This document shows positions 23,821-34,100 of a DNA stretch of 64,000 nucleotides, piece after piece. The notes below the pieces were generated by a model, which ran no database searches, had not been told where the DNA came from, and saw only the letters and a program-made list of their open reading frames with translations. Made by a program: the position numbers and the translations under genes. How positions within the stretch are numbered: the stretch's first letter is position 1; each line of letters begins with the position of its first letter. Origin of the DNA: Candidatus Sulfotelmatobacter kueseliae. Lineage in GTDB: Bacteria > Acidobacteriota > Terriglobia > Terriglobales > Acidobacteriaceae. Where the stretch lies: the NCBI GenBank assembly GCA_900290255.1, contig OMOD01000046.1:1-64000 (forward strand). The letters run 5' to 3'.

Positions 23821-26187
23821 TTAAGAATCAGGTCCCTTTGGACCGCGGATTGAGTCTTGGCCAGGCACAGCAATAGGAACGGTGGTTTGGTCCGCCTCCG
23901 GTGGGGTCGCGGCGCCTGCGGCGGGGCCATGCCAGACTCCGCCGCCGAATGTGGTGATGTAGATCTGGGTGGGATCGTTGGGGTCAAGGATGATGCGGTG
24001 GCCCCACTTGAAGTCATAGCCCTGGATGCGTTCCCAATGGGCGCCGCGGTCGGCGGAGCGGTAGGCTACGGCATCAAAGCCGGTGATGTAGAGTGTGTCG
24101 GGATGGCGAGGATCGATGGTCAGGTCGTAGACGTGCTGCGATTGCGTGACGAGGGCTCGCCAGGTTTGGCCGCCATCGTCGGAGGCATAGACGCCCCCGT
24201 TCCGGTCGGCGTCTTCGCCCTCCTGTCCCCATGCCGTTAGGTAGAGGCGCTGCAGATTGCGTGGGTCGATCTCGAGGCCGGTGGGACCGGTGACGCCTGA
24301 TGGGAGGTCGATACGCTGCCAGTGTTCCGCCTTGTCCGTCGAGCGATAGAGGGCTCCGGCGCCAGCGGGGGAGAAGTCTTTTGCCTCGGTTCGGCGAGCG
24401 GCGACGAGGTACAGAGCGCCGTCCTGAGCGAGGGTGATGCGCCAGGCGAACGGTTCGTCGCCGGCAATGCCTTTGTTCTTTTCGGTCCAGCTCTGGCCGT
24501 TGTCAGTGGACTTGTAGACGCCGCGGCCAAAGGCGCAGGCGTAGAGGGTGCGGCTGCCGGCGGGGCTGGAGGGATCGAGCAGGATGTGGGTAATGGAGTC
24601 CTCGGGAAGGCCAGCATTGCTCGGCTTCCAGTGGTGGCCGCCATCGGTTGAGACGGCGACCCCGCCGGTGAAGCTTCGGACACCGCGGCCACGCCACATC
24701 TTGGGGCGGGGGAGATCGTGTGTGCCACTGAAGGCACCCCATATCAGACCGCGCTGGGTGGGGTCGAAGGCCAGCCAGTAGGTGGTGTTGCGCCAGTCTT
24801 CGGGGACGCCTTCGGAGGTGCTTTGCCAGGATTGGCCTCCGTCTCCACTTTGAAAGAGGCCGATATCGGTATAGTCGATGAAGATGTGCCGGGAATCGAA
24901 CGGGTCAAACTGGACGCCGTAGTCGGTGGTTACATCGAGACCGCGGGAGGTCCAACCGCCGCCGTTGAGTTGCTCGGAGTTCATTTCTTGCCAGGTTGCG
25001 CCGCCATCCAGGGTGCGATAGGTGCGAAAGAGGTCGGTCGCGTAGGCTACGTCGGGATTGGTGGGCGCGACACCCAGGCTGTACGGCGAGTCGAACCAAA
25101 TCGCGATGCCGTTTTGCGTGGCGCGCTGCTCGATCCAGCTTCCACTCAGGTTGGCACCAGATTGGGTCGATTCCCTAAAGACGATCTTCCACGTGTGGCC
25201 TCCGTCCGTCGTCTTGGCGATGCCGTTGAACATGTTCTCCTTGCCCTCGCCGAGTTGAAGGTCGCGGAACCCGGCATAGGAAACCTCCGGGTGGCGATCG
25301 CTGGTGGCAATGGCTTCAAAGTTGCCAGAGGTCTGTTGGAAAGCGGGCGTGACCGGTCTCCAGTGGAGACCGGAATCCTCGGAAAGATAGACCTTTCCGT
25401 CATCGCCGGTTGCGTAGATCCAGACCGAAGCGCCGGACCGCGCCGCGCTGACTGCTTTGAAGCCGGTTGCGATGCTGCCCAGCTCGGTGGTGCTGCCATC
25501 AGGGGCGATGCGATACGCTGCGGAATCGGAGACGGCGATCAGGCCGTCGTCCTGCGGGGTGAGGAGCAGGACGCGTTGGGGCAGGGTGGCGAGGCGGCTC
25601 CAGGAGACGCCGCCGTCGGCAGAGGAAACGATTACAGCCGTTTGGTTTTTCTGCTGAAAGGAAAGATAAAGACGCTCCGGACTTCCGTGGCCATTTTGCT
25701 GGCCGTTTCCATAAGCAACTGCAATAGATGAGATATCTCCGCCGGGATAGGCGGGATCGCTGGAGGTAAGGCTGTAGTCGGAGTGGTCGCCGAGTTGATG
25801 CTCAATGGTGTTGCGGGCGGGGTTGGGGAAGAGCATCTTCCAGGTCTGCCCGGAGTCGCTGCTACGCCAGAGGGCGGCATTCCCGGCATAGATGACCTGG
25901 GGATCAGCAGGATCGAAGGCGAAGACTGAGGTGCCACCACGGAGATTGAACATGCGCCACGACTCGCCATTGTCGTGCGTGATGTAACCTCCGGTCATGT
26001 CGCAGTGTTCGACCACAAGCCGGGAATCGTGAGGGCTAATAGTTGGGGCAATCGTTGTGCCGCCCCCGCCGGGGCCGACTACCTTCCAACGGTTCGAGCC
26101 TTGGCCCTGAGCCGGGCTGGCAAGCGTGGCAAGAAACAGCAGGATGGCAAGACCTGACGTTTGTGACCTGGGTATATTCGGCTTCAT
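23821..26187 (-). CDS. Secreted BNR/Asp-box repeat protein (sortilin/xyloglucanase-like propellers)
   Basis: 788 residues with a signal peptide (cleavage after SPAQGQ). At least ten Asp-box motifs run through the whole chain, for example SSDSGQTWK, TTDGGHTWK, TLDGGATWQ, STDGGHHW, STDNGQSW and SDDGGQTWR, enough for two seven-bladed propellers as in VPS10/sortilin or GH74 xyloglucanases. I do not see a definite GH74 catalytic Asp, so a binding or glycan-related role is as likely as hydrolysis. ATG at 26187 is chosen because GGAGAG precedes it by about nine bases; the longer frame starts with GTG at 26196. Confidence 0.85.
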   Translation of the reverse strand: MKPNIPRSQTSGLAILLFLATLASPAQGQGSNRWKVVGPGGGGTTIAPTISPHDSRLVVEHCDMTGGYITHDNGESWRMFNLRGGTSVFAFDPADPQVIYAGNAALWRSSDSGQTWKMLFPNPARNTIEHQLGDHSDYSLTSSDPAYPGGDISSIAVAYGNGQQNGHGSPERLYLSFQQKNQTAVIVSSADGGVSWSRLATLPQRVLLLTPQDDGLIAVSDSAAYRIAPDGSTTELGSIATGFKAVSAARSGASVWIYATGDDGKVYLSEDSGLHWRPVTPAFQQTSGNFEAIATSDRHPEVSYAGFRDLQLGEGKENMFNGIAKTTDGGHTWKIVFRESTQSGANLSGSWIEQRATQNGIAIWFDSPYSLGVAPTNPDVAYATDLFRTYRTLDGGATWQEMNSEQLNGGGWTSRGLDVTTDYGVQFDPFDSRHIFIDYTDIGLFQSGDGGQSWQSTSEGVPEDWRNTTYWLAFDPTQRGLIWGAFSGTHDLPRPKMWRGRGVRSFTGGVAVSTDGGHHWKPSNAGLPEDSITHILLDPSSPAGSRTLYACAFGRGVYKSTDNGQSWTEKNKGIAGDEPFAWRITLAQDGALYLVAARRTEAKDFSPAGAGALYRSTDKAEHWQRIDLPSGVTGPTGLEIDPRNLQRLYLTAWGQEGEDADRNGGVYASDDGGQTWRALVTQSQHVYDLTIDPRHPDTLYITGFDAVAYRSADRGAHWERIQGYDFKWGHRIILDPNDPTQIYITTFGGGVWHGPAAGAATPPEADQTTVPIAVPGQDSIRGPKGPDS

Positions 26188-26516
26188 CTGAGCCACTCTC
26201 CATTTCCTGGCATCCGGATCGACTTGCGGGCGGACCCCGGGGAATTGGCCTTCTTTAACTCAATGAAAGAAAAGGAAAGAAAAAGAAAGGGCATAGTAAT
26301 GAACTGAAACCCCGTTTGGCAAATCCCAACGATCCTTGTTTTCACCATCTTGCCAGGGGGCTTTGGCAGAGCTTTCTGCCAGAAAATAGTTCAGGCTCGC
26401 GCGTCTCGGATGGAGATCGGGTCTTTCCGAGAGGTCAGATGACCGCGATGAATCGTTTAAATCGCCCTTCCTATTCCTCCATCGGAGGCATGGCACGACT
26501 TCGACCGGCGACAAAG
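26188..26516. other. Intergenic stretch, no gene seen
   Basis: A purine-rich run lies near 26260-26295 (AAAGAAAAGGAAAG); otherwise I see neither a gene nor a recognisable terminator. It holds the promoter for the leftward BNR gene and the 3' region of the leftward sugar operon. Confidence 0.5.
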
Positions 26517-27590
26517 TCATATGGGCCGTGAGAGGTCTTGAAGCTGTGGACATCGATCAAGTAACTCGAGCGAGTAATCAGGGATCGAGACGATGCGATT
26601 CTCAGCGCAGGACTGATAGATCCCGCAGATGAGCTGGAGCGCTCGGTAGCCATCGATTCCGGAAACAAGCGGGCGGCGGCCGGTGCGGCAGGCTTCGCCA
26701 AAATCCAGGAACTGCCGCTCGAACGGGAGGGTAGAAATTGCCATAGGATCGGAAGCCCCGGATGACACTTCGGCGTCTACTGGCGCAGGTTCTCCGTGAT
26801 CCTCCAGTACATTCCAGGCGGAAAGACGATCGCCGGAAATGCTGGCGCTTCCTTTTGTACCGTGGAGTTCAACCCTTTCGGGATAGCCGGGCCAGAAAGC
26901 TGTGGATGCCTGAATAACGCCGGTCGCGCCCGAAGAGTAACGAAGCACAGCGCTGATGATGTCCTCCGATTCAATCGGGTGGAGCGCGCCCAGTTGCCGA
27001 TAGCCGCAGACTTCCACGACAGGGCCCGCCAGATGCAGCAGCAGATCTGCCTGATGAATCGCCTGATTGATGAGCGCGCCCCCGCCCTCCCCTGCCCAAC
27101 TGCCTTTCACGGGGCGGCTGTAGTATTCAGGCGAGCGATACCACTTGACGTAGGCGTCAGCCTGCAGAAGCTTGCCGAGCCGGCCCTCTGCCAATGCCTT
27201 TCTCAGGAATAGGGTGGAGTCGTCAAAACGGTGCTGGCTTACGACGCCCAACTGAATGCGGGCTTCGTGGGCGATTCGAATCATCTCGCACGCGATCTCC
27301 GCCCGCGTCGCCATGGGCTTCTGCACTAACACGTGCTTGCCGGTTGCAGCGCAGAGTTCGACCACGGGCAGGCGATATTCCGGAAGTGTGCAGACGTCGA
27401 TATAGTCCAGGTCCGGATGTCTGCAAAGTGCTTCAACCGTCGGGACAAACTCCGCTTCATGCTCCTGGGCAAATCTCCGGCCCTTGGCAACATCGCGATT
27501 GGTACACGCAACCACCTGGTATCCGATATTGCAATACGCCAGAGCATGCTTTTGTGCAATGGCACCCGTTCCCAGGATTCCCACCCGCAT
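26517..27590 (-). CDS. Gfo/Idh/MocA-family oxidoreductase
   Basis: 357 residues. The NAD(P)-binding Rossmann fold begins at residue 1 with VGILGTGAIAQKH; the QKP motif (usually EKP) and GGALINQAIHQADLLLHL, carrying the catalytic His/Asp pair, identify the family. These enzymes oxidise or epimerise sugars or inositols; the exact substrate is not visible. The gene has AAGGAGG before its ATG and lies 20 bases after a TIM-barrel isomerase gene, a common pairing in sugar and inositol catabolism. No export signal. Confidence 0.9.
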   Translation of the reverse strand: MRVGILGTGAIAQKHALAYCNIGYQVVACTNRDVAKGRRFAQEHEAEFVPTVEALCRHPDLDYIDVCTLPEYRLPVVELCAATGKHVLVQKPMATRAEIACEMIRIAHEARIQLGVVSQHRFDDSTLFLRKALAEGRLGKLLQADAYVKWYRSPEYYSRPVKGSWAGEGGGALINQAIHQADLLLHLAGPVVEVCGYRQLGALHPIESEDIISAVLRYSSGATGVIQASTAFWPGYPERVELHGTKGSASISGDRLSAWNVLEDHGEPAPVDAEVSSGASDPMAISTLPFERQFLDFGEACRTGRRPLVSGIDGYRALQLICGIYQSCAENRIVSIPDYSLELLDRCPQLQDLSRPI

Positions 27591-27610
27591 TGAGCATCGC
27601 CTCCTTCCGA

Positions 27611-28549
27611 CTAAACACTGGAATACTTCTTGCAGAGCGTCTGGATTTCATCAACCAGTTTTGGCACGCCCGTGGCGGGAGGTAGACTGTCAGGGGAACT
27701 GGCTTCATATTCGGCCGATACATAACCTTGGTGCCCAGCTTGCGCTAAGATCTGCCAGACGCGGTCCATATCCACAGGAGCGTGATCATCAAAGTGGTCG
27801 CGGATGTGCATATTAGTAGCGTAGGGGACACATGCGGCAATCTGCGCGTAGGCGTCTTGCGTCGGCGTGGGGATGAAATGTGTAATATCGAGGTTGATGC
27901 CGGCATAAGGCGAATTGACGCGTTGCATGATTTCAACACATACGTCCGCGCTCTGCGTCACGCCTTGGTGGTCCTCAATCCCCAGCGTGATGCCCCTCTT
28001 GCCGGAATAGTCACATGCGGCCTTCATCGATTCGACTACCCAATCTGTAGCGTCCTTCAAGCTGGATCCGGGCGGTAACTCACCGGCGAAGATCCTGAGA
28101 TGGGAAGCCCCGAGCTGGTCTGTGACATCAACCCATTTCTTAATTTGATTCAGGCTGTCGGCGCGCTTTGCAGCATCGGCCTGGACCATGCTGACTCCGC
28201 ACGCAGCTCCGGAAAAGGCCAGGGAATGCTTGTACGCCAAGTGGCGAAGACCGTAGAGATATTCCGGATCCGTGGACTTGAAGTAATACACCGTCATGTC
28301 GACGGCGACCAGCCGCAGGTCAACTGCCTTGAGAATAAAATCTTCCATCGTCATCGGGCCGTGCCTGAGGTCTTTATCGTAGGAGTAGGCACAGCATCCT
28401 GGAAGTAACCTTGCCAGTTTGGATTTGTTTTCCTTGACATCCGATTGTGCTGCGGCAGCTACTTGAGCCCCAGCTAATCCCATACCTGCGCCGGCCATAG
28501 TGCCCAGTCCAACGGTTTTCACAAACTGACGACGATTTATGGAATGCAT
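27611..28549 (-). CDS. Tat-exported xylose-isomerase-like TIM barrel (sugar phosphate isomerase/epimerase)
   Basis: 312 residues. ATG at 28549 is chosen because it opens a Tat leader (NRRQFVKTVG then an Ala/Gly-rich core ending AQVAAAAQ) and AGGAG precedes it. The barrel keeps metal-ligand-like residues in GITLGIEDHQG (Glu), NLDITHF (Asp), MHIRDHF (His) and SAEYEA (Glu), typical of AP endonuclease family 2 folds. It probably isomerises a sugar in the periplasm; the adjacent Gfo/Idh/MocA dehydrogenase has no export signal. Confidence 0.87.
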   Translation of the reverse strand: MHSINRRQFVKTVGLGTMAGAGMGLAGAQVAAAAQSDVKENKSKLARLLPGCCAYSYDKDLRHGPMTMEDFILKAVDLRLVAVDMTVYYFKSTDPEYLYGLRHLAYKHSLAFSGAACGVSMVQADAAKRADSLNQIKKWVDVTDQLGASHLRIFAGELPPGSSLKDATDWVVESMKAACDYSGKRGITLGIEDHQGVTQSADVCVEIMQRVNSPYAGINLDITHFIPTPTQDAYAQIAACVPYATNMHIRDHFDDHAPVDMDRVWQILAQAGHQGYVSAEYEASSPDSLPPATGVPKLVDEIQTLCKKYSSV

Positions 28550-28697
28550 ATTGTCTCCTGATATGTAAGTATTTTCGAGGTGGCCGCTTACAACCATCGC
28601 GATTCTTGCTCCGCAAACCAACCAAGCGGGCATCGTATTTGCTGCTGAGGACCCCAAGAGTAAGAAGGCACTTGTCGGGCGTGTGTTCAGGGCGCAT

Positions 28698-30836
28698 CTA
28701 TTTTGATTCCACAGTAATAGTGGCTCCAGACGGCATCAGAAACGCTATGGGCCACTGCTCCCGTCCCTGAGCTACCAACGTGGACCAATTGAGAATGGAC
28801 GGGGATTCGGGGGTCAGTATTGTCACGTGCGGATCGATTTCCTGGAATCGAATTGCCAAGCTGTATGCTTCACCGGTTGCAGCGAGTGTCACAGGTTGCG
28901 GGGGTAGATGTGGATCACGGTTACGGATGAAGAGTTCGGCGATCTTAAGATCGTCCATCATCTGAAGAAAATACGGCCGGCCGGTGAGCAACGAATTATA
29001 AACATAATCAGCTAATACACTGTCCAGGGGATTGACGTACGGTGCATCGGCTTCCCCCTGGAAGTTATCCTGTGCCGGATTTGGAGCGTCCGGGGAGCTG
29101 GTGCGATAGTTCATGCGGGTTTCGCCTGATCCGCGAAAGTCGAATGAAAATACCTCAAATCCGTCGTCTAGTAACTTGCATATCTGGGGCCAGTCCTTTT
29201 GCGAGGCCTTGCCTTCGAGACTGAACCAGAGGATGGCTCCCTTGGGATGGTTGCTGTCGTTGTGAAAGTGGAGGAGAGGCATTTCCAGATAGGCGCTGTG
29301 ATGAAGCACGTAGCGATCAATATGCAACGCTCCGGCCGTGGTGCTCCCAAGGGCTTCCCATCGCAGTTCCCTGGGCGGGGAGAAGCCTTCATAGCGGCTG
29401 ACTGTCCAGAAGGCGATGTCGGGATCCAGTTCACTCCGGTACAGTTCGGCCAGCGTTTTCCGGTCGCCATGCGAAGCTTCGGCGGAATAGGCAGCTATGA
29501 ACTGTAGAAGCGTGCGACTCTCCGGATAGTCAACCGATACCTGTCCGCTCCTTGTTACCCTGAGGTCGGCATCGCTGAATTCAGTGACTGGGGGGAGGCC
29601 ATGATGCACCGGCATCTTATTGAAGCGATCAAGGAAGCTCAACGCCGCTTCTTGATTGCTCAGAGAATACTCATGCCGGTTGTAGCTTTCGACGAATTCG
29701 ATTCGGTCAGCGTGTCCAAAGCGTTTGTAGAATGTACTGACTTCCGAGTAGGATTTGCGAGCGCCCTGCACCGGGAAGAAATCGAGCGTGGTGGTTGCTA
29801 CCATCACCGGGCGCGGGTACAGCATCAATAACATACCCGCGTTATCCACTCCCTTCGATATGAGGCCGAAGAGGTCCTGTTCCGGATCGCTGTCGGAATC
29901 GGCGAAGATGCGGTTTTCGACCCGCATGGGAAGCGCTGTGATGTAACAGGAGGGAATAATGACCTGGATACGCTCATCCAGTGCGCCGATCAACGCCGTC
30001 TGGAAACCGCCGCCGCTCGTTCCTGTGATACTGAGCCTCTTACCATCAACGTCTGAGCGGGTGAGCAGATAGTCCACAGCACGCATACCATCCCAAACTT
30101 CCCACCGGGCCAGATTCGCCCCGGCAAGGTAGGCGAGGTTTCCCATCACGGCATGCTCGCCGCAGATCATGTTGTAACGGCTCTTCTTGGCCTTTGCATC
30201 CCAGAACTGGCTTCGTTCGCCTTGCCCGACCGGGTCCCAGCTAATGACGAGATAGCCACGCAAGGCTAGCCTCTGACAGAGGGCCTGATAGTGATTTTTC
30301 CCGTTTGGCGAGTGTCCGGCCGGGACCAGGATGCCGGGATGGGTCTTGTCACCGTTCTCGGGCACGTACACCAGCGCTGTCACGTAGAAACCGGGAAGGC
30401 TCTGATAATTGAGCTTCTCGATATGAAATCCGGCCCCTGAAATTGTGCCGGTAATAGCCGCGTGCAGATCTGGCTTTTCTGTGGGAAGGCCGCCAATCAT
30501 CTCGAGCAGCGATTTTCTCAGCTCCGCGCGCAACCGCAGAAGATCTCTCTCGTTCTCTACCTGCGACCAACGGTCCCGGCGAAGTTCATCCTGATTCCAT
30601 GCGAGTGCAGTCTGATAGAGGAGATAAGGCGTAATTTGGGGGCCTTCCGCATCAGAAGGAGGCAAGACGCGGAAAGCTTCAGCAGGAGGCGCGTTCCCGA
30701 GTGTCGCCTCCCGCGGATGCGGGCTGGCCGCCGTGAATTGATTGGTTATCGGCAGAACCTGTCCGGTAGCCGTCGCTGCGAACATTAAAGCCACGGCAAT
30801 ACCGCTCACCAGTCGCACAGCCATCGAACCGTTCAC
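28698..30836 (-). CDS. Secreted large alpha/beta hydrolase (acetyl xylan esterase/dienelactone-like), possibly two-domain
   Basis: 712 residues with a signal peptide. The N-terminal half has ISWDPVGQGERSQFWD and nucleophile motif GTSGGGFQTA, followed by a probable Asp (RPVMVATTTLDFFPV) and His (SYNRHEYS): a full catalytic triad. The C-terminal half repeats the fold start (GAILWFSLEGKA, FEVFSFDFRGSGETRMNY) but shows no second GxSxG, so it looks like a degenerate second hydrolase domain. GTG at 30836 is chosen because GGGGAGG lies five bases upstream; an ATG is four codons in. It heads a leftward sugar operon and may deacetylate plant glycans. Confidence 0.82.
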   Translation of the reverse strand: MNGSMAVRLVSGIAVALMFAATATGQVLPITNQFTAASPHPREATLGNAPPAEAFRVLPPSDAEGPQITPYLLYQTALAWNQDELRRDRWSQVENERDLLRLRAELRKSLLEMIGGLPTEKPDLHAAITGTISGAGFHIEKLNYQSLPGFYVTALVYVPENGDKTHPGILVPAGHSPNGKNHYQALCQRLALRGYLVISWDPVGQGERSQFWDAKAKKSRYNMICGEHAVMGNLAYLAGANLARWEVWDGMRAVDYLLTRSDVDGKRLSITGTSGGGFQTALIGALDERIQVIIPSCYITALPMRVENRIFADSDSDPEQDLFGLISKGVDNAGMLLMLYPRPVMVATTTLDFFPVQGARKSYSEVSTFYKRFGHADRIEFVESYNRHEYSLSNQEAALSFLDRFNKMPVHHGLPPVTEFSDADLRVTRSGQVSVDYPESRTLLQFIAAYSAEASHGDRKTLAELYRSELDPDIAFWTVSRYEGFSPPRELRWEALGSTTAGALHIDRYVLHHSAYLEMPLLHFHNDSNHPKGAILWFSLEGKASQKDWPQICKLLDDGFEVFSFDFRGSGETRMNYRTSSPDAPNPAQDNFQGEADAPYVNPLDSVLADYVYNSLLTGRPYFLQMMDDLKIAELFIRNRDPHLPPQPVTLAATGEAYSLAIRFQEIDPHVTILTPESPSILNWSTLVAQGREQWPIAFLMPSGATITVESK

Positions 30837-31151
30837 CTGGACCTCCCCTAAGTTGCAGCATAACTCCGCAAATCCGTCTGTTCCTACTTATCCATTACTG
30901 ACGTAGTCAGCCCGAATTTCTCCGGAACATGAAGGGTATCGCTTATTGGAGCCTTTTTTGATTTTTTCTGATCAGGCGGCCCTTGACTGCGAAAGTGGAT
31001 CACACTGCCCCGCCGGTTTTGATCGCAATTCGTCCTATTGCGAACCTTCGTCCCGCCGTTCTTCCCGGCAGAATAGCGAAGCTCGGGCAGGTGCATAGCA
31101 CACGGTGGCCCCCAACGCAGTGCAACCATTCGTACTTACCGCGTGTCGTGC
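30837..31151. other. Intergenic stretch, no gene seen
   Basis: It contains the 5' region of the hydrolase operon and the 3' end of the macroglobulin gene. A T-rich tract at 30952-30967 is present, without a matching hairpin. No gene or repeat supported. Confidence 0.5.
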
Positions 31152-34100
31152 TTACCGCTTGCGGACCTCCATTTGCACCGGTGGGGACGCGGAGTTCACG
31201 TCGGGGTCGTAGTATTCGTAGACCCGCGACTGGAACGTGCGGGCACGAATAGGATACTTGGCGTGCAACCGGAACCGCAATACGACCGTATCGCCGGCCG
31301 CAATCGAGTCGAAGTACAGGATGGCTTGGGTAGCGGTCATGTTGAATTTTTCCAGGCGGCCGCTCTTCTGTCCCGCACTCTTGTCCAGATAAGTCTGCAA
31401 GTCTTCACTCAGTAGATCGAATCCGGGAGGAATGCCCAAGTCGACCATGACCATGTTCGCGGACTTAGGGAGGTTGTTCTTGATGGTCGCGGTCGCTGTG
31501 GCGATATCGTCCTGGGCGAGATGGGTTCGATCATAAGCCACGTCAATGGAGAGAGGTTCGCTTTCCGGCTTCTGGCTCCAAGGCAGGAAGTAACTGCCCA
31601 CCACCTGATACGCAAGGCCACCCTTACCATCGAACCGAATACCGACGGTGGTACCGCTCTTCGAATCGATTTCCTTGAACACAAACTGGTGGAGCAGGTC
31701 GTTGTTCTCGGGCGTAAGCACGAGTTTTTCGACGGGCTTGCCGTTGAGCAAGACTTCCAGCGTGCCACGAACATCGGCCGTGCCTTTCTCGGTGGCCAAA
31801 AGCAAGGCCCGCAGAGCCATGATCGTGGCTTGCGTTGTGCCCCAGGTACCGGAAGCATCTTTTTTCGACGCAAGATAAGTGAGGGCTTTGCGGGCGACGC
31901 CGGAGGCCTGTCCCCACTTCAGCAGCGCCTGCACAGCCAATCCCGTGGTTTCCACGCTGGCGCTGGTTCCCGTGGCGTAGACGCTGGTTTCCTCTGCGCT
32001 CCACCAGGCCTGCTCGCCTTTCTCAGTGTGGGCGTCCAGCAGAAGTTCCATGGCCTGGAGAGTGAAGTCGCGGTCCTTGCCATAGTCGGCGGCGAAGTTG
32101 GCTAGAACGGCGAGCGTATAGGTGTCCAGCTTCGCACTCATGTGTTTCTCGATGAACCGCCGCGCGTTTTCGACCGCAGGTCCCTGATACCCAGTGTTCT
32201 CGAGAGACCAGGCGATATACGCGGCGATTCGGACTTCGTCGTTGTTGTAGCGATTTGTGGCTCCCTCGTTGATGAACGAAGCGTCCGGTTTCCAGTTGCC
32301 GTCAGGTTGCTGTTGCGCGGCGAGCCACTGTTGCGTGCGGGCGATCAACTTCGGGTCTACGTCATAGACTTGCGACATGTCGTAGAACTCCATCAGCCCG
32401 TAAGCGGTCAGGATCTTGTTGGCCGGGACGCTACCGAACCAGGAGAAGCCTCCGCCGGGAACTTCAAAAGTCAGCAGGCGCTGGTAGCCGTTGGCGATGT
32501 AGCCTTCGGCTTTGGCGTGCACCTCGGGAGTGAGCTTGTGGGTGCGCTTCATGTAGTCGAGCGCCAGAACGTTGGGATAGGTGCTGGAGGAGGTTTGTTC
32601 GAAGCAGCCGTAGGGCATGCGCAGAAGGCTGTCCATGCCTTCGATGACCTGGCTCAGCGGGCCGGGATAGAGGCGAACGAAGATTTTGCTGGCATCGGGG
32701 ATGGAGTCCGCCGGGAAATTCAGCTCATGCTGCACTTCGTTTTCGAGGCGGCCGTTGAAGACCAGGCTTTGCTCGCGGCCGTTGGGAATGACTTCAATTT
32801 CGCGCACCACGATGTCGGCGCGGTTGGCCTCGCCATGCATTTGCGCCGAGAGCGTCAGCTTGAACTTTCCGATGCGGCGGGCTTCCAGGGTAAATTGCGA
32901 TCCGGCGACGCGGGCGGAATCCACGCTGACGGTTTTTTCCGCAACATCATCCACCAGAGAAAACCAGTCGTCGGCTTGAAGCTTCAGATTCACCTCTCCG
33001 CGCGCTGAGGAGTAGTTATAGACGGCAACCGGGAGCGATACGCGATCTCCCTGCGTGAGCGTGACGGGAAGATCGAGATCGACGAAGAAATCCTGGAAAA
33101 CCTTGATGCTGGACGTCGAACTTCCCAGCGCGCCGTGCGTGGTCGAGGCCAGCATGGCCATGCGCCAGGTGGTGATGGAATCCGCTAAAGGGATGACGAT
33201 GCTGGCGCGGCCTTCATCGTCGGTAATGATTTCAGGATTGATGTAAAGAGCTTCGGGGAAGTAGGAGCGCACGTGGGCGGCGGGCGCCTCTGAGCTTTGC
33301 TTCTTGTCTGCGATGAGAGTTGCGCTGTTGGCGGCGAGTTCTTTGGCCACACGCATCGGCATGGCAACAGGGGCCATCATCCGCATGTCCCCGTTGACTA
33401 CTCCACCAATGACGCCGCCCATTTGGCCGCCAGCCACGCCGCCGGGAACGCCGCCCACAACACCTACTGCTTCGACCTCGACCGCCTCGGTGACGTCACC
33501 CACAGACAACGTTGCGCTCAAAACCGCCCGATCTCGCGCCTGGACCGTAACTTTCTGTGAAGCGCTGCGGAATCCGGGCGCGGAAACCTGCACTTCGTAA
33601 TTCCCGGCGGTTAACGCCGCCAGACTGAATTGGCCCGCGGCATTGGTTTTGGTCGTGCGTAGTTTCCGGTTCGACGTTTCGCGCACGCTGACGATCGCTG
33701 ACGCCACTGCCGCTCCCGAAGGGTCGGTGACGCTTCCAGCGATCTCCGCCATACCGTTGAAGGGGCCGCGATCATGCTCGATCGTAAGAGCGATCGTGCC
33801 TGACTCAGAGCGGCTTGCCACGTTTCCGGTGCGGACTTCCAGATACGCTGCCATGTCATCGGCGGTGTTGAATTGCTGGTCCGCTCCAGCGCTGCGAACA
33901 ACGTACATCTTTTTCCGAGCCCAACCGGCAGGTTCAAGGCGAAGTTCGGTGCCCCACGGATCGCGCAAATCACTCCCGCCGGCTTTCGCGACCCTCGCGA
34001 AAACCCTGGCGAGGTCGCCTCCTTCGGGGTTCTGCTGGTAGGCACGATTCAGATCTTCTGCCAACTGGTGAACCTGCGTCTGAAAGCGTGACTGGTAGCG

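Noticed and set aside
24718..25731. 337-residue frame opposite the BNR protein
   Set aside because: Antisense to repeated Asp-box codons, so its apparent order is a by-product.
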